Positions 51,472 through 60,970 of a stretch of DNA of 64,000 nt are shown piece after piece. A program made the position numbers and the translations under genes. Below the pieces are notes generated by a model, which saw only the letters and a program-made list of their open reading frames with translations, was not told the origin of the DNA and ran no database searches. Origin of the DNA: Rhodopseudomonas_A palustris_F (GTDB taxonomy: Bacteria > Pseudomonadota > Alphaproteobacteria > Rhizobiales > Xanthobacteraceae); NCBI RefSeq assembly GCF_000013745.1, contig NC_007925.1:1178001-1242000 (forward strand). Reading direction: 5' to 3'. Positions within the stretch are counted from its first letter, which is position 1, and each line of letters opens with the position of its first letter.

Positions 51472-53724
51472 TCAGCCAACCGCCGGCAGCTTGTCGATCA
51501 GCTTATCGAGCGTGACCGGATAGTCCCGCACCCGGACCCCGGTGGCGTTGTAGACCGCATTAGCAACGGCCGCCGCCACCCCGCAAATGCCGAGTTCGGC
51601 GACGCCCTTGGCCTTCATCGGCGACGACATCGGGTCGGTCTCGTCGAGGAAGATCACCTCCTGATGCGGAATGTCGGCGTGCACCGGCACTTCGTAGCCG
51701 GCAAGATCGTGGTTGACGAAAAAGCCGCGGCGCTTGTCGACCACGAGTTCCTCCATCAGCGCCGCGCCGACGCCCATCGTCATCGCGCCGATCACCTGGC
51801 TGCGCGCCGTCTTCGGATTGAGAATCCGGCCCGCCGCGCAGACCGCGAGCATGCGCCGGATCCGGATCTCGGCGGTCGCGGCATCGACCCCGACCTCGAC
51901 GAAATGTGCGCCGAAGGTCGATTGCTGATACTTCTTGTCGAGATCGCCGTACTCGATGCCGTCTTCGGCGCTGAGGCTGCCGTCGCGCGCGGCCTCTGCG
52001 AGCGGAATGCCGCGCCGGCCCGAACGCACCTCGCCGCCGCTGAACTCGGCCTCGGCGGAATTGAAGCCGAGCTTCTGCGCGATCGTCTCGCGCAGCTTGA
52101 TGCAGGCCGCATAGACCCCCGCGGTGGAATTGTTGCCGCCCCATTGCCCGCCCGATCCCGCGGACACCGGGAACGCGGAATCGCCGAGTTTCACCACCAC
52201 CTTGTCCATCGGCACCCCCATCATCTCGGCGGCGGTTTGCGCGATGATGGTGTAGCTGCCGGTACCGATATCGGTCATGTCGGTCTCGACGGTGATACCA
52301 CCGCTCTGCTCGAGCCGCACCCGCGCGGCCGATTTGGTCAGCTGATTGTTGCGGAACGCCGCGGCGACACCCATGCCGACCAGCCAGCGGCCGTCGCGCA
52401 GCTCGCCGGGCTTTGGAGTACGTTTCGCCCAGCCGAAGCGGTCGCGGCCGGTCTCAAAACACTGGATCAGCTGGCGCTGCGAAAACGGCAGCTCGGTCTT
52501 GGTCGCCATGCCGACGGTCTGCGAATCCCTTGAAGTCGCTTTGGCATTGTCCGGCACCACCTGGGTGTCGTTGAGAATCCGAAACGCGATCGGGTCCATC
52601 GCCAGCTGCTCGGCGATCTCGTCGACCGCGATTTCCAGCGCCATCATGCCGCTGGCTTCGCCGGGCGCGCGCATCGCGTTGCCTTCCGGAAGATCGAGCA
52701 CGGCGAGTCGCGTCGCCGTCATGCGATTGGCGCCGGCATAGAGCTGGCGGGTCTGGCTCACCGCGCCGTCCGGCTTGCCGCCCGGCAGATCGCCGGACCA
52801 GCTCTCATGGCCGATCGCGGTGATCTTGCCGTCCTTGTCGGCGCCGATGCGAATCCGCTGCACCGTCGCCGGGCGATGCGTGGTGTTGTTGAACAGCAGC
52901 GCGCGCTGCAGGGTCAGCTTCACCGGCCGTCCCGCGGCGCGTGCGCCGAGCGCCGCCAAGATCGCATCGGCCCGCACGAACAGTTTGGAGCCGAACCCGC
53001 CGCCGATATATTGCGAGACCAGCCGGACCTTCTCCTGCGGCATCTTCAAGGTCTTCGCTACCTCGCCGACGCCCCAGGCAATCATCTGGTTCGAGGTCCA
53101 CAAGGTGAGTTTGTCGCCGTCCCAAAGCGCGGTCGTGGCGTGCGGCTCCATCATGGCGTGGGATTCATCCGGCGTGGCGTACATCTGATCGAGCCGCACC
53201 GGGGCCGCCGCGAACGCCGTGTCGAAATCGCCGACCGCGCTGTCGGCCGGCCCGCCGAGCAGTTTGGACGGCTTGGCATCGGCCATCCCGGCGCGCAGGT
53301 CGAAGCTGCCGCCGTCGTCCTGATAGTCGGCCCGGATCAGCTGCGCCGCATCGCGGGCCTGCTCGAAGGTCTCGGCGACCACCACCGCGATGGCCTGGTG
53401 ATAATGCTCGATCTGCGGGCCGCCGAGCAGCTTCGCGGTGTTGTTCTTGCCCTTGTCGAGCGCGCCGGCATTCTCGGCGGTGACGATCGCCAGCACGCCC
53501 GGCGCCGCCTTGGCGGCGGCGAGGTCGATCGCCTTGATGCGTCCCTTGGCGATCGCAGCACCCAGCACAAAGCCATAGGCGGGGTTCGGCACCACGTCGT
53601 GGCGCTCATAGGAATAGCGTGCGGTGCCGGTGGTCTTCAGCGGGCCGTCGACGCGATCGAGCGGCTGGCCGATCACTTTGAGCTGGTCGATCGGATTGGT
53701 CCCTGCAGGCGCGTCGAACTTCAT
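51472..53724 (-). CDS. paoC: Aldehyde oxidoreductase, molybdenum-binding subunit (PaoC type)
   Basis: A 750-residue large subunit of the xanthine oxidase family. It binds the molybdenum cofactor and oxidises aldehydes to acids. Visible features are IGGGFGSKLFVRAD (Mo-cofactor region), EGNAMRAPGEASGMMALE, QWGGNNSTAG, and the catalytic-base glutamate in GVAELGICGVAAAV. It is the last gene of the leftward paoA-paoB-paoC operon, three bases from paoB. No paoD-like cofactor insertion gene (XdhC family) follows in the window, although one normally accompanies E. coli paoABC. Confidence 0.93.
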   Translation of the reverse strand: MKFDAPAGTNPIDQLKVIGQPLDRVDGPLKTTGTARYSYERHDVVPNPAYGFVLGAAIAKGRIKAIDLAAAKAAPGVLAIVTAENAGALDKGKNNTAKLLGGPQIEHYHQAIAVVVAETFEQARDAAQLIRADYQDDGGSFDLRAGMADAKPSKLLGGPADSAVGDFDTAFAAAPVRLDQMYATPDESHAMMEPHATTALWDGDKLTLWTSNQMIAWGVGEVAKTLKMPQEKVRLVSQYIGGGFGSKLFVRADAILAALGARAAGRPVKLTLQRALLFNNTTHRPATVQRIRIGADKDGKITAIGHESWSGDLPGGKPDGAVSQTRQLYAGANRMTATRLAVLDLPEGNAMRAPGEASGMMALEIAVDEIAEQLAMDPIAFRILNDTQVVPDNAKATSRDSQTVGMATKTELPFSQRQLIQCFETGRDRFGWAKRTPKPGELRDGRWLVGMGVAAAFRNNQLTKSAARVRLEQSGGITVETDMTDIGTGSYTIIAQTAAEMMGVPMDKVVVKLGDSAFPVSAGSGGQWGGNNSTAGVYAACIKLRETIAQKLGFNSAEAEFSGGEVRSGRRGIPLAEAARDGSLSAEDGIEYGDLDKKYQQSTFGAHFVEVGVDAATAEIRIRRMLAVCAAGRILNPKTARSQVIGAMTMGVGAALMEELVVDKRRGFFVNHDLAGYEVPVHADIPHQEVIFLDETDPMSSPMKAKGVAELGICGVAAAVANAVYNATGVRVRDYPVTLDKLIDKLPAVG

Positions 53725-53727
53725 GGC

Positions 53728-54678
53728 TCAACCTTTCGCTTCGGCCAGCACGGCGCCGAGCGTGCGCTCGACCAGCGGCCGCTTGTATGCGTTCTGTTCG
53801 GTCGGCCTGGCGTCGGCCAGCAGTTGCGCGGTGACCGCCTTAGCGCCGCGCGGCATCTCGCTGTCCGCGGCCTCGACGCGCCACGGCTTGTGGGCGACGC
53901 CGCCGAGCGCGACGCGCCCCGAGCCATCGCGCTGCACGATGGCGGCGACCGAGACCAGCGCGAACGCAAAAGACGCGCGGTCGCGCACCTTGCGATAGAT
54001 CTGCTTGCCGCCGAGCGGTTTCGGCAGCGTCACCGCGGTGATCAGTTCGCCGGGATTGAGCGACGTTTCGATCTGCGGGGTGTCGCCGGGCAGCCGGTGC
54101 AAGTCCGCGATCGGAATCCGCCGTTCCGCGCCGCCGGCGCTCACGGTTTCCACGGTGGCGTCGAGCAGCCGCATCGCCACCGCCATGTCGCTCGGATGGG
54201 TGGCGATGCAGGCGTCGCTGACGCCGACGATGGCGTGCTGGCGGCTGAAGCCGTGCAGCGCGCCGCAGCCGCTGCCGGGCCGGCGTTTGTTGCAGGGTTG
54301 GTTGGTGTCGTAGAAATACGGACAGCGGGTGCGCTGCAGCAGGTTGCCGGCGGTGGTGGCCTGATTGCGCAACTGGCCGTTGGCGCCGGCCAGGAGCGCG
54401 CGCGACAGCACGGCGTAGTCGCGCCGCACCGTGTGATCCGCCGCCAGATCGGTGTTGCGCACCAGCGCGCCGATCCGCAAGCCTCCGTCGGAGGTCGCTT
54501 CGATCTTGTCGAGCCCGAGCCGATTGACGTCGATCAGGTGCTTCGGGGTTTCGATCTGCAGCTTCATCAGATCCAACAGGTTGGTGCCGCCGGCGACGAA
54601 TTTCGCGCCATCGACCCGGGCTGCTGCTGCGGCCGCTGCCGCGGGCGAGTTCGGGCGCTCGTAGCTGAACGGCTTCAT
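53728..54678 (-). CDS. paoB: Aldehyde oxidoreductase, FAD-binding subunit (PaoB type)
   Basis: A 316-residue medium subunit binding FAD (KFVAGGTNLLDLMKLQIETP; LRIGALVRNTDLA; NQATTAGNLLQRTRC) and transferring electrons. Unlike ordinary xanthine dehydrogenase subunits it has a Cys-rich insert (RCPYFYDTNQPCNKRRPGSG followed by CGAL) that holds an extra [4Fe-4S] cluster in PaoB. The start overlaps the paoA stop (ATGA). The longer frame extending upstream into paoA is a shadow. Confidence 0.92.
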   Translation of the reverse strand: MKPFSYERPNSPAAAAAAAARVDGAKFVAGGTNLLDLMKLQIETPKHLIDVNRLGLDKIEATSDGGLRIGALVRNTDLAADHTVRRDYAVLSRALLAGANGQLRNQATTAGNLLQRTRCPYFYDTNQPCNKRRPGSGCGALHGFSRQHAIVGVSDACIATHPSDMAVAMRLLDATVETVSAGGAERRIPIADLHRLPGDTPQIETSLNPGELITAVTLPKPLGGKQIYRKVRDRASFAFALVSVAAIVQRDGSGRVALGGVAHKPWRVEAADSEMPRGAKAVTAQLLADARPTEQNAYKRPLVERTLGAVLAEAKG

Positions 54679-55331
54679 GCCGGCCTCCCTGCGACGTCGC
54701 TGATCGCTTCGGCGATGTTGGAATAGGCGCCGCAGCGGCAGATGTTGCCGCTCATCCGCTCGCGTAGCTCGGCGTTGGTCAGCTGCGGCATCGCTTCGAG
54801 GTCCGCGGTGACATGGCTCGGAATGCCGGCCTTGATTTCGTCGAGCTCGGCGACCGCCGAGCAGATCTGACCCGGCGTGCAATAGCCGCATTGATAGCCG
54901 TCGTGTTTGACGAAGGCGGCCTGCATCGGGTGCATGTTGTCCGGCGTGCCCAAGCCTTCGATGGTGGTGATGGCGTCGCCCTGATGCATGATCGCGAGGC
55001 TGAGGCAGGACGCGATCCTGCGGCCTTCGACGATCACCGTGCAGGCGCCGCATTGCCCCTGATCGCAGCCTTTCTTCGATCCCGTCAAATTGAGATGCTC
55101 GCGCAGCGCGTCGAGCAAGGTGGTGCGGGTATCGAGATCGAGTTGGTGCGAAACTCCGTTCACCGTGAACGAGACGTTGGCGAGCGACGGCGCGCCGACC
55201 GCGAGCGGCGGCGTCGGTCGGCCGAGGTCCTGGGCTCTGGCATGGCCGGGCATGGCGCCGAGCGCCAGCGTGCCGGCGGTTGCCATTAATACGTGGCGTC
55301 GCGATAGCTTCAGTTCACCGAAGGGCGGCAT
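54675..55331 (-). CDS. paoA: Aldehyde oxidoreductase, [2Fe-2S] subunit with Tat signal (PaoA type)
   Basis: A 218-residue iron-sulfur subunit. A twin-arginine signal (LSRRHVLMATAGTLALG) sends the folded complex to the periplasm. Cluster ligands lie in GCDQGQCGACTV, the YQCGYCTPGQICSA segment and NICRCGAYSN, as in other two-cluster subunits. The ATG at 55331 places the signal correctly; a 30-residue extension to 55421 was rejected. Together with PaoB and PaoC it would oxidise aromatic or other aldehydes outside the cytoplasm, a detoxification role in E. coli. Confidence 0.93.
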   Translation of the reverse strand: MPPFGELKLSRRHVLMATAGTLALGAMPGHARAQDLGRPTPPLAVGAPSLANVSFTVNGVSHQLDLDTRTTLLDALREHLNLTGSKKGCDQGQCGACTVIVEGRRIASCLSLAIMHQGDAITTIEGLGTPDNMHPMQAAFVKHDGYQCGYCTPGQICSAVAELDEIKAGIPSHVTADLEAMPQLTNAELRERMSGNICRCGAYSNIAEAISDVAGRPA

Positions 55332-55893
55332 CGATCTGGTTCCGTGTCCGCTGCGAAAAGTCGCGGGGCTAAACGTTGCAAAACCGAAACGTTCCGCGGT
55401 GCGGGATGCGATGACGCGCAAAAAGCCGAGAGCATTGAACGTCTCGGCTGCACAAATTTATGATTTGCAAGGCCGCGCCCCGGCGGCCGAAAAACTTCCC
55501 CGCCGCGCGTTCGCTAACCGCCCCCCGCCGTCATCCTGAGGAGCCCGGCGAAGCGCAGCGAAGCCGGGCGTCTCGAAGGATGGGCCGCGGGTGCTTGCGG
55601 CGCATCCTTCGAGGCCCTCGCGATGCTCGGGCACCTCAGGATGACGGCGCCTGCGGGGTGGAGTCAGCCGAGACCAAGCGCAGGCGGTCACGTTCGTTGT
55701 GCCGCCCGCCGTCCCGCATTGTTGCACAATCGGGGTGACGCACCGGATCGCGCTGGCTATGCTGCGGCGCCGCGCGGCGCAGGCCGCCGGTGTCCCGTCC
55801 TGTGGTTTCCGGAGTTTGCCTTGCAGCGTTTGACAGATCCCACCCGCGCCGATCGGGCGATGCCCGTTGTCTCCACGGCGGCGGAGCGTACCC
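55332..55893. other. Gap between paoA and the allophanate hydrolase gene
   Basis: 562 bases holding two outward promoters and one palindromic repeat (listed separately). No gene is supported. The part near 55436-55500 is slightly AT-richer and probably belongs to the paoA promoter region. Confidence 0.5.
55527..55649. repeat. Dispersed-type palindromic repeat (123 bp)
   Basis: Perfect 16-bp terminal inverted repeats: CGCCGTCATCCTGAGG at the left end and its complement at the right. An inner pair (CTCGAAGGATG and CATCCTTCGAG) lets the element fold into a long branched hairpin. This GTCATCCTGAGG-type element is familiar from Bradyrhizobium/Rhodopseudomonas intergenic regions; the multi-copy status is from memory. 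Confidence 0.8.
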
Positions 55894-57687
55894 GTGGCTG
55901 AGACCATCGCCGACCTCGTCGCCGAGCATCGCGCCGGCACCACCACCCCCGCCGAGACCGTGGCGCGCAGCTATCGCCGAATTCGCGAGCGCAACGATCC
56001 GTCGATCTTCATCAGCCTGCGCGACGAGGCCGAGGCGATCGCCGAAGCCCAGGCGCTGGGCGGCAAGGACGCCGCGGCGCTGCCGCTGTTCGGCGTGCCG
56101 GTGGCGATCAAGGACAATATCGACGTGTTGGGCCTGCCGACCACCGCGGCCTGTCCGGCGTTTGCGTTTCAGCCGGCGCGCGACGCCACCGTGGTGGCGA
56201 AACTGCGCGCCGCCGGCGCCATCGTGATCGGCAAGACCAATCTCGATCAGTTCGCCACCGGCCTCGTCGGCGTGCGCTCGCCCTATGGCGTGCCGCGTAA
56301 CGCGATGCGCGACGATCTGGTGCCGGGCGGTTCGTCCTCCGGCTCCGCGGTCGCGGTGTCGGCCGGGCTGGTGCCGCTGGCGCTCGGCACCGACACCGCC
56401 GGAAGCGGCCGGGTGCCGGCGATGCTCAACAACATCGTCGGGCTGAAGCCGACCCTGGGGCTGATCTCCACCGCCGGCGTGCTGCCGGCCTGTCGGACGC
56501 TGGATTGCGTCTCGATCTTCGCGCTGACCGTCGACGATGCGGCGATCGCGCTGCAGGCGTTGGCCGGTTACGACGAGGCCGACGCCTATTCGCGCAAGCT
56601 GCCGCTGCCGCAGCACGGCCCGTTTGCCGCCCCGCTGCGGCTCGGCGTGCCGCGCGCCGGGCAATTGCAATTCTTCGGCGATGCGCAGTCGGAGCGCGAT
56701 TATCAGGCCGCGCTGCAGCGCTTCGTGGCACTCGGCTGCACGCCGGTCGAATTCGATCTTGCGCCGTTCGACGAGACCGCGAAGCTGCTCTATGAGGGGC
56801 CGTGGGTGGCCGAGCGCTATCTGGTGATCCGCGAGCTTTTGCAGTCCAATCCCGACGCGGTGTATCCGGTGACCCGCGGCATCATCGAGGCCGGCGCCAA
56901 TGTTACTGGCGCCGACAGCTTCGCGGCGTTGTATCGGCTGCAGGCGCTGCGCCAGCGCAGCGCCAAAACCTTCGAGCAGATCGACGCGATGCTATTGCCG
57001 ACCGCGCCGACCGCCTACACGGTGGCCGAGCTCGCGGCCGACCCGGTGACGCTGAACAGCCGGCTCGGCATCTACACCAACTTCGTCAACCTGCTCGATC
57101 TGTGCGGCCTGGCGCTGCCGTCGACGATCCGCGACGACGGCATCCCGTTCGGCGTCACGCTGCTGGCGCCGGCCGGGCAGGACGCGCGGCTGGCCGGCCT
57201 CGGCCGGCTGTTTCATGCCGACACGCAACTACCTATGGGCGCCTCGCAACTGCCGCAGCCGCCGCTCGCCGCGCTGGAGCCGCAGCTCGGCGCCGACGAG
57301 ATCGCGCTGGTGGTGGTCGGCGCGCATCTGTCGGGGATGGCGCTGAACGGCGAATTGCAGGCGCTGCATGCGCGGCTGTTGCGCGCCACCGACACCGCGC
57401 CGGACTATCAGCTCTACGCGTTGCCGGGTTCGGTGCCGCCGAAGCCGGGCATGTTGCGGGTCGAGGCCGGCAGCGGCACCGCGATCGCGGTCGAGGTGTG
57501 GGCGTTGTCGCAGGCTGCGTTCGGCCGCTTCGTCGCGGCGATCCCGCGGCCGTTGTCGATCGGCAGCGTGCGGCTCGCCGACGGCTCGCTGGCGAAGGGC
57601 TTCCTGGTCGAGCCGATCGCCATCACCGGCGCGCTCGACATCTCGCATTACGGCGGCTGGCGTGCCTTCATCGCCGCGACGGTGTAG
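55894..57687 (+). CDS. atzF: Allophanate hydrolase
   Basis: A 597-residue amidase-signature enzyme splitting allophanate to ammonia and CO2, the second step of ATP-dependent urea use. The catalytic triad is Lys73 (VAIKDNIDV), cis-Ser147 (PGGSSSGSAVA) and nucleophile Ser171 (DTAGSGRVPA), with spacings like those of fatty acid amide hydrolase. The C-terminal ~130 residues form the extra AtzF/DUR1 domain (VVGAHLSGMALNGELQALHA; VEPIAITGALDISHYGGWRA). It starts at GTG with GGAG upstream. No urea carboxylase gene is adjacent in the window. Confidence 0.9.
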   Translation: MAETIADLVAEHRAGTTTPAETVARSYRRIRERNDPSIFISLRDEAEAIAEAQALGGKDAAALPLFGVPVAIKDNIDVLGLPTTAACPAFAFQPARDATVVAKLRAAGAIVIGKTNLDQFATGLVGVRSPYGVPRNAMRDDLVPGGSSSGSAVAVSAGLVPLALGTDTAGSGRVPAMLNNIVGLKPTLGLISTAGVLPACRTLDCVSIFALTVDDAAIALQALAGYDEADAYSRKLPLPQHGPFAAPLRLGVPRAGQLQFFGDAQSERDYQAALQRFVALGCTPVEFDLAPFDETAKLLYEGPWVAERYLVIRELLQSNPDAVYPVTRGIIEAGANVTGADSFAALYRLQALRQRSAKTFEQIDAMLLPTAPTAYTVAELAADPVTLNSRLGIYTNFVNLLDLCGLALPSTIRDDGIPFGVTLLAPAGQDARLAGLGRLFHADTQLPMGASQLPQPPLAALEPQLGADEIALVVVGAHLSGMALNGELQALHARLLRATDTAPDYQLYALPGSVPPKPGMLRVEAGSGTAIAVEVWALSQAAFGRFVAAIPRPLSIGSVRLADGSLAKGFLVEPIAITGALDISHYGGWRAFIAATV

Positions 57688-57740
57688 GCGCGCAGCATCG
57701 CTCAGTATGCTGCGTTCAGGATCGCGCACTGAACCTGCGA

Positions 57741-57829
57741 CGTCATGGCCGGGCTTGTCCCGGCCATCCACGCCCACAAGCGAGTCTTGCCTGTTTCCGT
57801 GGGTGGCCGGGACAAGCCCGGCCATGACG
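57741..57829. repeat. Palindromic repeat (89 bp) after atzF
   Basis: The ends CGTCATGGCCGGGCTTGTCC and its complement pair almost perfectly across the element; the complementary arms cover most of its length, leaving a loop of roughly 25 bases. It can act as a bidirectional terminator between the convergent atzF and SDR genes. The GTCATGGCCGGGCTTGTCCC type is common in related genomes (from memory). Confidence 0.8.
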
Positions 57830-57905
57830 CGGAGAGGTGAGCGGGCTTCCGCGACGTCAATCGCGTCGCAAGCGACCGCGTTCGCAAGCCCAGCGACGCC
57901 CGCAA

Positions 57906-58694
57906 CTACACGTGCTGGCCGCCGTTGATGTGGATCTCGGCGCCGTTCACGTAGGACGAGGTCTCGGTGCACAGCACGTAGATGATTTTCGCGACCTCGT
58001 CCGGGGTGCCGAGCCTCCGCAGCGGGATCTGTTCCTCGACGATCTTGTCGGTGCCGGGCGACAGGATCGAGGTGTCGATCTCGCCGGGCGCGATCGAATT
58101 GACCCGCACCCCGACATGGCCGAAATCCGAGGCCATCTCGCGGGTCAACGACGCCAGCGCCGCCTTCGAGGTGGCGTAGGCGGCGCCGGCGAACGGATGC
58201 ACCCGGGAGCCCGCGATCGAGGTGACGTTGACCACCGAGCCCTTGGTGGCCTTCAATTCCTCGATCAGCCCGCGCGCCATCATGATCGGCGCGAAGAAAT
58301 TCACCCGGAACACCTGCTCCCAGGTGTCGATCTCGGTGTCGATCGAGCCCATCCGGCCGCCGCCGGCGGCCTTCGGCGAGATCGCGGCGTTGTTGACCAG
58401 GGCGTGCAATTGTCCGCCGTCCAGCCGTTCGCGGATTTCGGCGATTCCCCGCACGGTGTCGGCGCGGTCGGCGAGATCGACCTGGATGTGGTCCTCGGGA
58501 CCCGCGCCCCACGGGCATTCCTCCGGAAACGGATGCCGCGAGCAGGTGATGACGCGCCAGCCGGCGCTGGAAAACCGGATCACGGTGGCGTGGCCGATGC
58601 CGCGGCTGGCGCCGGTCAGCAGCAGCGTGCGGCGCGGCGCGTTGCTGTCGGCGAGCGCGGTCGCCGGCCTAGCTTTCGGAGTCTCGGGGCTCAT
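57906..58694 (-). CDS. Short-chain dehydrogenase/reductase
   Basis: A 262-residue classical SDR. It has the NAD(P)-binding TGASRGIGHATV, the NNAA motif (LVNNAAISP), the catalytic Ser in VTSIAGSRVHP and the YxxxK pair in AAYATSKAALAS; the C-terminus ends with INGGQHV. The dinucleotide region has an Arg soon after the second strand (CSRHPFP), which hints at NADPH. It overlaps the start-adjacent pdxH by four bases (ATGA), so the two are co-translated. The substrate is unknown. Confidence 0.9.
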   Translation of the reverse strand: MSPETPKARPATALADSNAPRRTLLLTGASRGIGHATVIRFSSAGWRVITCSRHPFPEECPWGAGPEDHIQVDLADRADTVRGIAEIRERLDGGQLHALVNNAAISPKAAGGGRMGSIDTEIDTWEQVFRVNFFAPIMMARGLIEELKATKGSVVNVTSIAGSRVHPFAGAAYATSKAALASLTREMASDFGHVGVRVNSIAPGEIDTSILSPGTDKIVEEQIPLRRLGTPDEVAKIIYVLCTETSSYVNGAEIHINGGQHV

Positions 58695-59332
58695 GGGTAC
58701 AGCCTTGTCTTGGTCCAGGGATGGTCCGGGGTGTCCCGGCGAAATTCGATGCGGTCGTGCAGCCGGAACGGCCGGTCGTGCCAGAACTCGAAGCGCGCCG
58801 GGGTGACCCGCCAGCCGCTCCAGCCCGGCGGCCGCGGCACCGCGCCGATCAGATGCTTGGCGGCGACGCCGGCGATCGCCTGTTCGAAGGCGAAGCGGCT
58901 TTCCAACGGTTGCGATTGCTTGCTGGCCCAGGCGCCGATCTGCGATTGCTTCGACCTGGTGGCGAAATAGGCGTCGGCCTCGGCGTCGCTGACCGGCGTC
59001 ACGGCCCCGCGCACCCGCACCTGGCGGCGCAGCGATTTCCAGTGAAACAGTAGCGCCGCCTTGGGATTGGCGGCGAGTTCGCGGCCCTTCTGGCTGGCGA
59101 TATGGCTGTAGAACACGAAACCGTGGGAATCGTAGCCCTTCATCAGCACCATGCGGACGTCGGGCAGCCCGTCGGGGTCGACGGTGGCCAGCGCCATCGC
59201 ATTGGGATCGTTCGGCTCCGACCCCGACGCCTCGGCAAACCATTCGGCGAACAGCGCGAATGGCTCCTCGGCGGCGGTGAAATCACCGGACGTTAACCCG
59301 CTTGGGTGTTTGATGGAGGTTGCATCGCTCAT
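58691..59332 (-). CDS. pdxH: Pyridoxamine/pyridoxine 5'-phosphate oxidase
   Basis: A 213-residue FMN enzyme making pyridoxal 5'-phosphate. Family signatures are NAMALATVDPDGLPDVRMVL, GFVFYSHIASQKGRELAANP, LLFHWKSLRRQVRVRG and, at the C-terminus, FRLHDRIEFRR with the terminal RLYP. Length and start match the family. It is the first gene of a two-gene leftward operon with the SDR. The divergent lipoprotein gene starts 15 bases away, so the two promoters must overlap the coding starts. Confidence 0.95.
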   Translation of the reverse strand: MSDATSIKHPSGLTSGDFTAAEEPFALFAEWFAEASGSEPNDPNAMALATVDPDGLPDVRMVLMKGYDSHGFVFYSHIASQKGRELAANPKAALLFHWKSLRRQVRVRGAVTPVSDAEADAYFATRSKQSQIGAWASKQSQPLESRFAFEQAIAGVAAKHLIGAVPRPPGWSGWRVTPARFEFWHDRPFRLHDRIEFRRDTPDHPWTKTRLYP

Positions 59333-59347
59333 GCGAGGAGTTCCGAG

Positions 59348-59872
59348 TTGTTCGTTACCGCGGCCAAGAAGGCGCTGTGGCCCCGGTCGGGGTCCGACCT
59401 ATATAGGACACGGCGACGCGTTGGCCTATCGGCGATCGGGCCGCCGGCGATCCTGCTAACAACCATTCTAATCGGCTTTGGGGTCGGCGGCTGCAGCCTG
59501 TCGCACAACGATGCCGCCTATGCGCAGATGGATGGGTCGTCCGACTTCACCGGCTCGATCCGTTCGTTGACCCGATCGTCGAGCAATGACGGGCCGACCG
59601 AAGCCGACCTCGCGCTGGCGCGCAACGCCGCCTCCGACGTGCTGACCAAGGGCGACAAGGATTCCAGCCAGCCCTGGGAAAATCCCTCGACCGGGGCGCG
59701 CGGCTCGGTGACGCCGCTGGCCTCGGTCTATTCCACCGACGGCCGCTCCTGCCGGGATTTTCTCGCCAGTTATGTCAAGGACCGCAGCGAAAGCTGGCTG
59801 CAGGGCGCCGGCTGCCGCACCGCCTCCGGCCACTGGGAAATTCATACATTAAAGCCTTGGCGAAAGAGCTGA
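59348..59872 (+). CDS. Surface lipoprotein of the RT0821/Lpp0805 type
   Basis: A 174-residue protein. A long N-region is followed by a hydrophobic signal (GPPAILLTTILIGFGVGGCS) with a lipobox-like VGGC. The C-terminus SCRDFLASYVKDRSESWLQG followed by AGCRTASGHWEIHTL is typical of RT0821/Lpp0805 surface proteins. The middle (TGSIRSLTRSSSNDG) is polar. The start is a TTG with GAGGAG eight bases before it; no ATG lies between that site and the signal. Function is unknown beyond an outer-membrane or surface location. Confidence 0.75.
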   Translation: MFVTAAKKALWPRSGSDLYRTRRRVGLSAIGPPAILLTTILIGFGVGGCSLSHNDAAYAQMDGSSDFTGSIRSLTRSSSNDGPTEADLALARNAASDVLTKGDKDSSQPWENPSTGARGSVTPLASVYSTDGRSCRDFLASYVKDRSESWLQGAGCRTASGHWEIHTLKPWRKS

Positions 59873-59992
59873 GCACGCCGCGATCGGCACCGAATCCAGT
59901 TGCAAAAATGACACGAAGACCCCAGATGAAGGGCAGCTGGGGCTTCGGCCCCGAATCTGCCAGGTTTGAATTCCTCGAAGGAGACGAGACGG

Positions 59993-60970
59993 ATGCGCGA
60001 CCCCTATGAGGTCCTGGGGGTGCAGCGAGATGCCAGCGCTGCGGCCATCAAGAGCGCCTATCGCAAACTCGCCAAGAAGCATCACCCGGACAACAACAAG
60101 AACGACCCGAAATCCGCGTCGCGGTTTTCCGAGGTCAATTCCGCCAATGAGATCATCGGCGACGAGGTCAAGCGCAAGCAGTTCGATCGCGGCGAGATCG
60201 ATGCCGAGGGCAAGCCGCGCTTTCAAGGCTTTCCCGGCGGCGGCCGCGGCGGGCGCGGCGCGTCGCCCGGCGGCGGCTTCGAGCAGCACAATTTCCGCAC
60301 CGGTCCGGGCGGCCCCGGCGGCTTCGGCGGCGGCGGCGGCGGTTTCGAGGACATCCTCAACAGCATGTTCGGCGGCGCGGCCGGCGGTGCCCGCGGGCCG
60401 CGCGGCGGCCAGGCGTTCGATTTCGACACCGGAGGACTGGCGGCCGATCTCGACCTCACCGTGTCGATGACGGTATCGCTGGAAGATTCGGTCAAGGGCG
60501 TCGAGAAGCGGGTGCGGCTGCCGTCGGGCAAGGAGCTCAACGTCAAGGTGCCGGCCGGCGTCACCTCGGGTCAGCAGATCCGGCTGAAGGGCCAGGGCGA
60601 GAGCGCCCCCGGCCATCGCCCCGGCGACCTGTTGATCACCGTCAGCATCGCCAGCCATCCATTCTTCAAGGTCGACGGCAACGACCTGCGGGTCGAGCTG
60701 CCGATCACGCTGTACGAGGCGGTGCTCGGCGGCAAGGTGCGGGTGCCGACGCTGACCGGCGCGATCGAATTGTCGGTGCCGAAAAACACCTCCAGCGGGC
60801 GGATCTTCCGGCTCAAGGGCAAGGGCATCCCGAAGCAGGGCGGCGCCGCCGGCGACCTGTTCGTCACCACCAAGATCGTGCTGCCGGACGGCCACGACGC
60901 CGAGCTGGAAGCCTTGATGGAAAAATGGCGGGACCATCGCCCCTACCATCCGCGCAGCGATTTGGGCTGA
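59993..60970 (+). CDS. DnaJ-class chaperone of the CbpA type
   Basis: A 325-residue co-chaperone. The J-domain (residues 1-68) has the HPD motif in KKHHPDNNK. A Gly/Phe-rich linker (residues ~75-145) follows, then two C-terminal substrate domains (VSLEDSVKGVEKRVRLPSGK; GEHRPGDLL-like GHRPGDLLITVSI; LYEAVLGGKVRVPTL). The zinc-finger domain of true DnaJ is missing, which places it with CbpA/DnaJ2. Ribosome binding site AAGGAGACGAG. Its last 34 codons are duplicated downstream. Confidence 0.92.
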   Translation: MRDPYEVLGVQRDASAAAIKSAYRKLAKKHHPDNNKNDPKSASRFSEVNSANEIIGDEVKRKQFDRGEIDAEGKPRFQGFPGGGRGGRGASPGGGFEQHNFRTGPGGPGGFGGGGGGFEDILNSMFGGAAGGARGPRGGQAFDFDTGGLAADLDLTVSMTVSLEDSVKGVEKRVRLPSGKELNVKVPAGVTSGQQIRLKGQGESAPGHRPGDLLITVSIASHPFFKVDGNDLRVELPITLYEAVLGGKVRVPTLTGAIELSVPKNTSSGRIFRLKGKGIPKQGGAAGDLFVTTKIVLPDGHDAELEALMEKWRDHRPYHPRSDLG

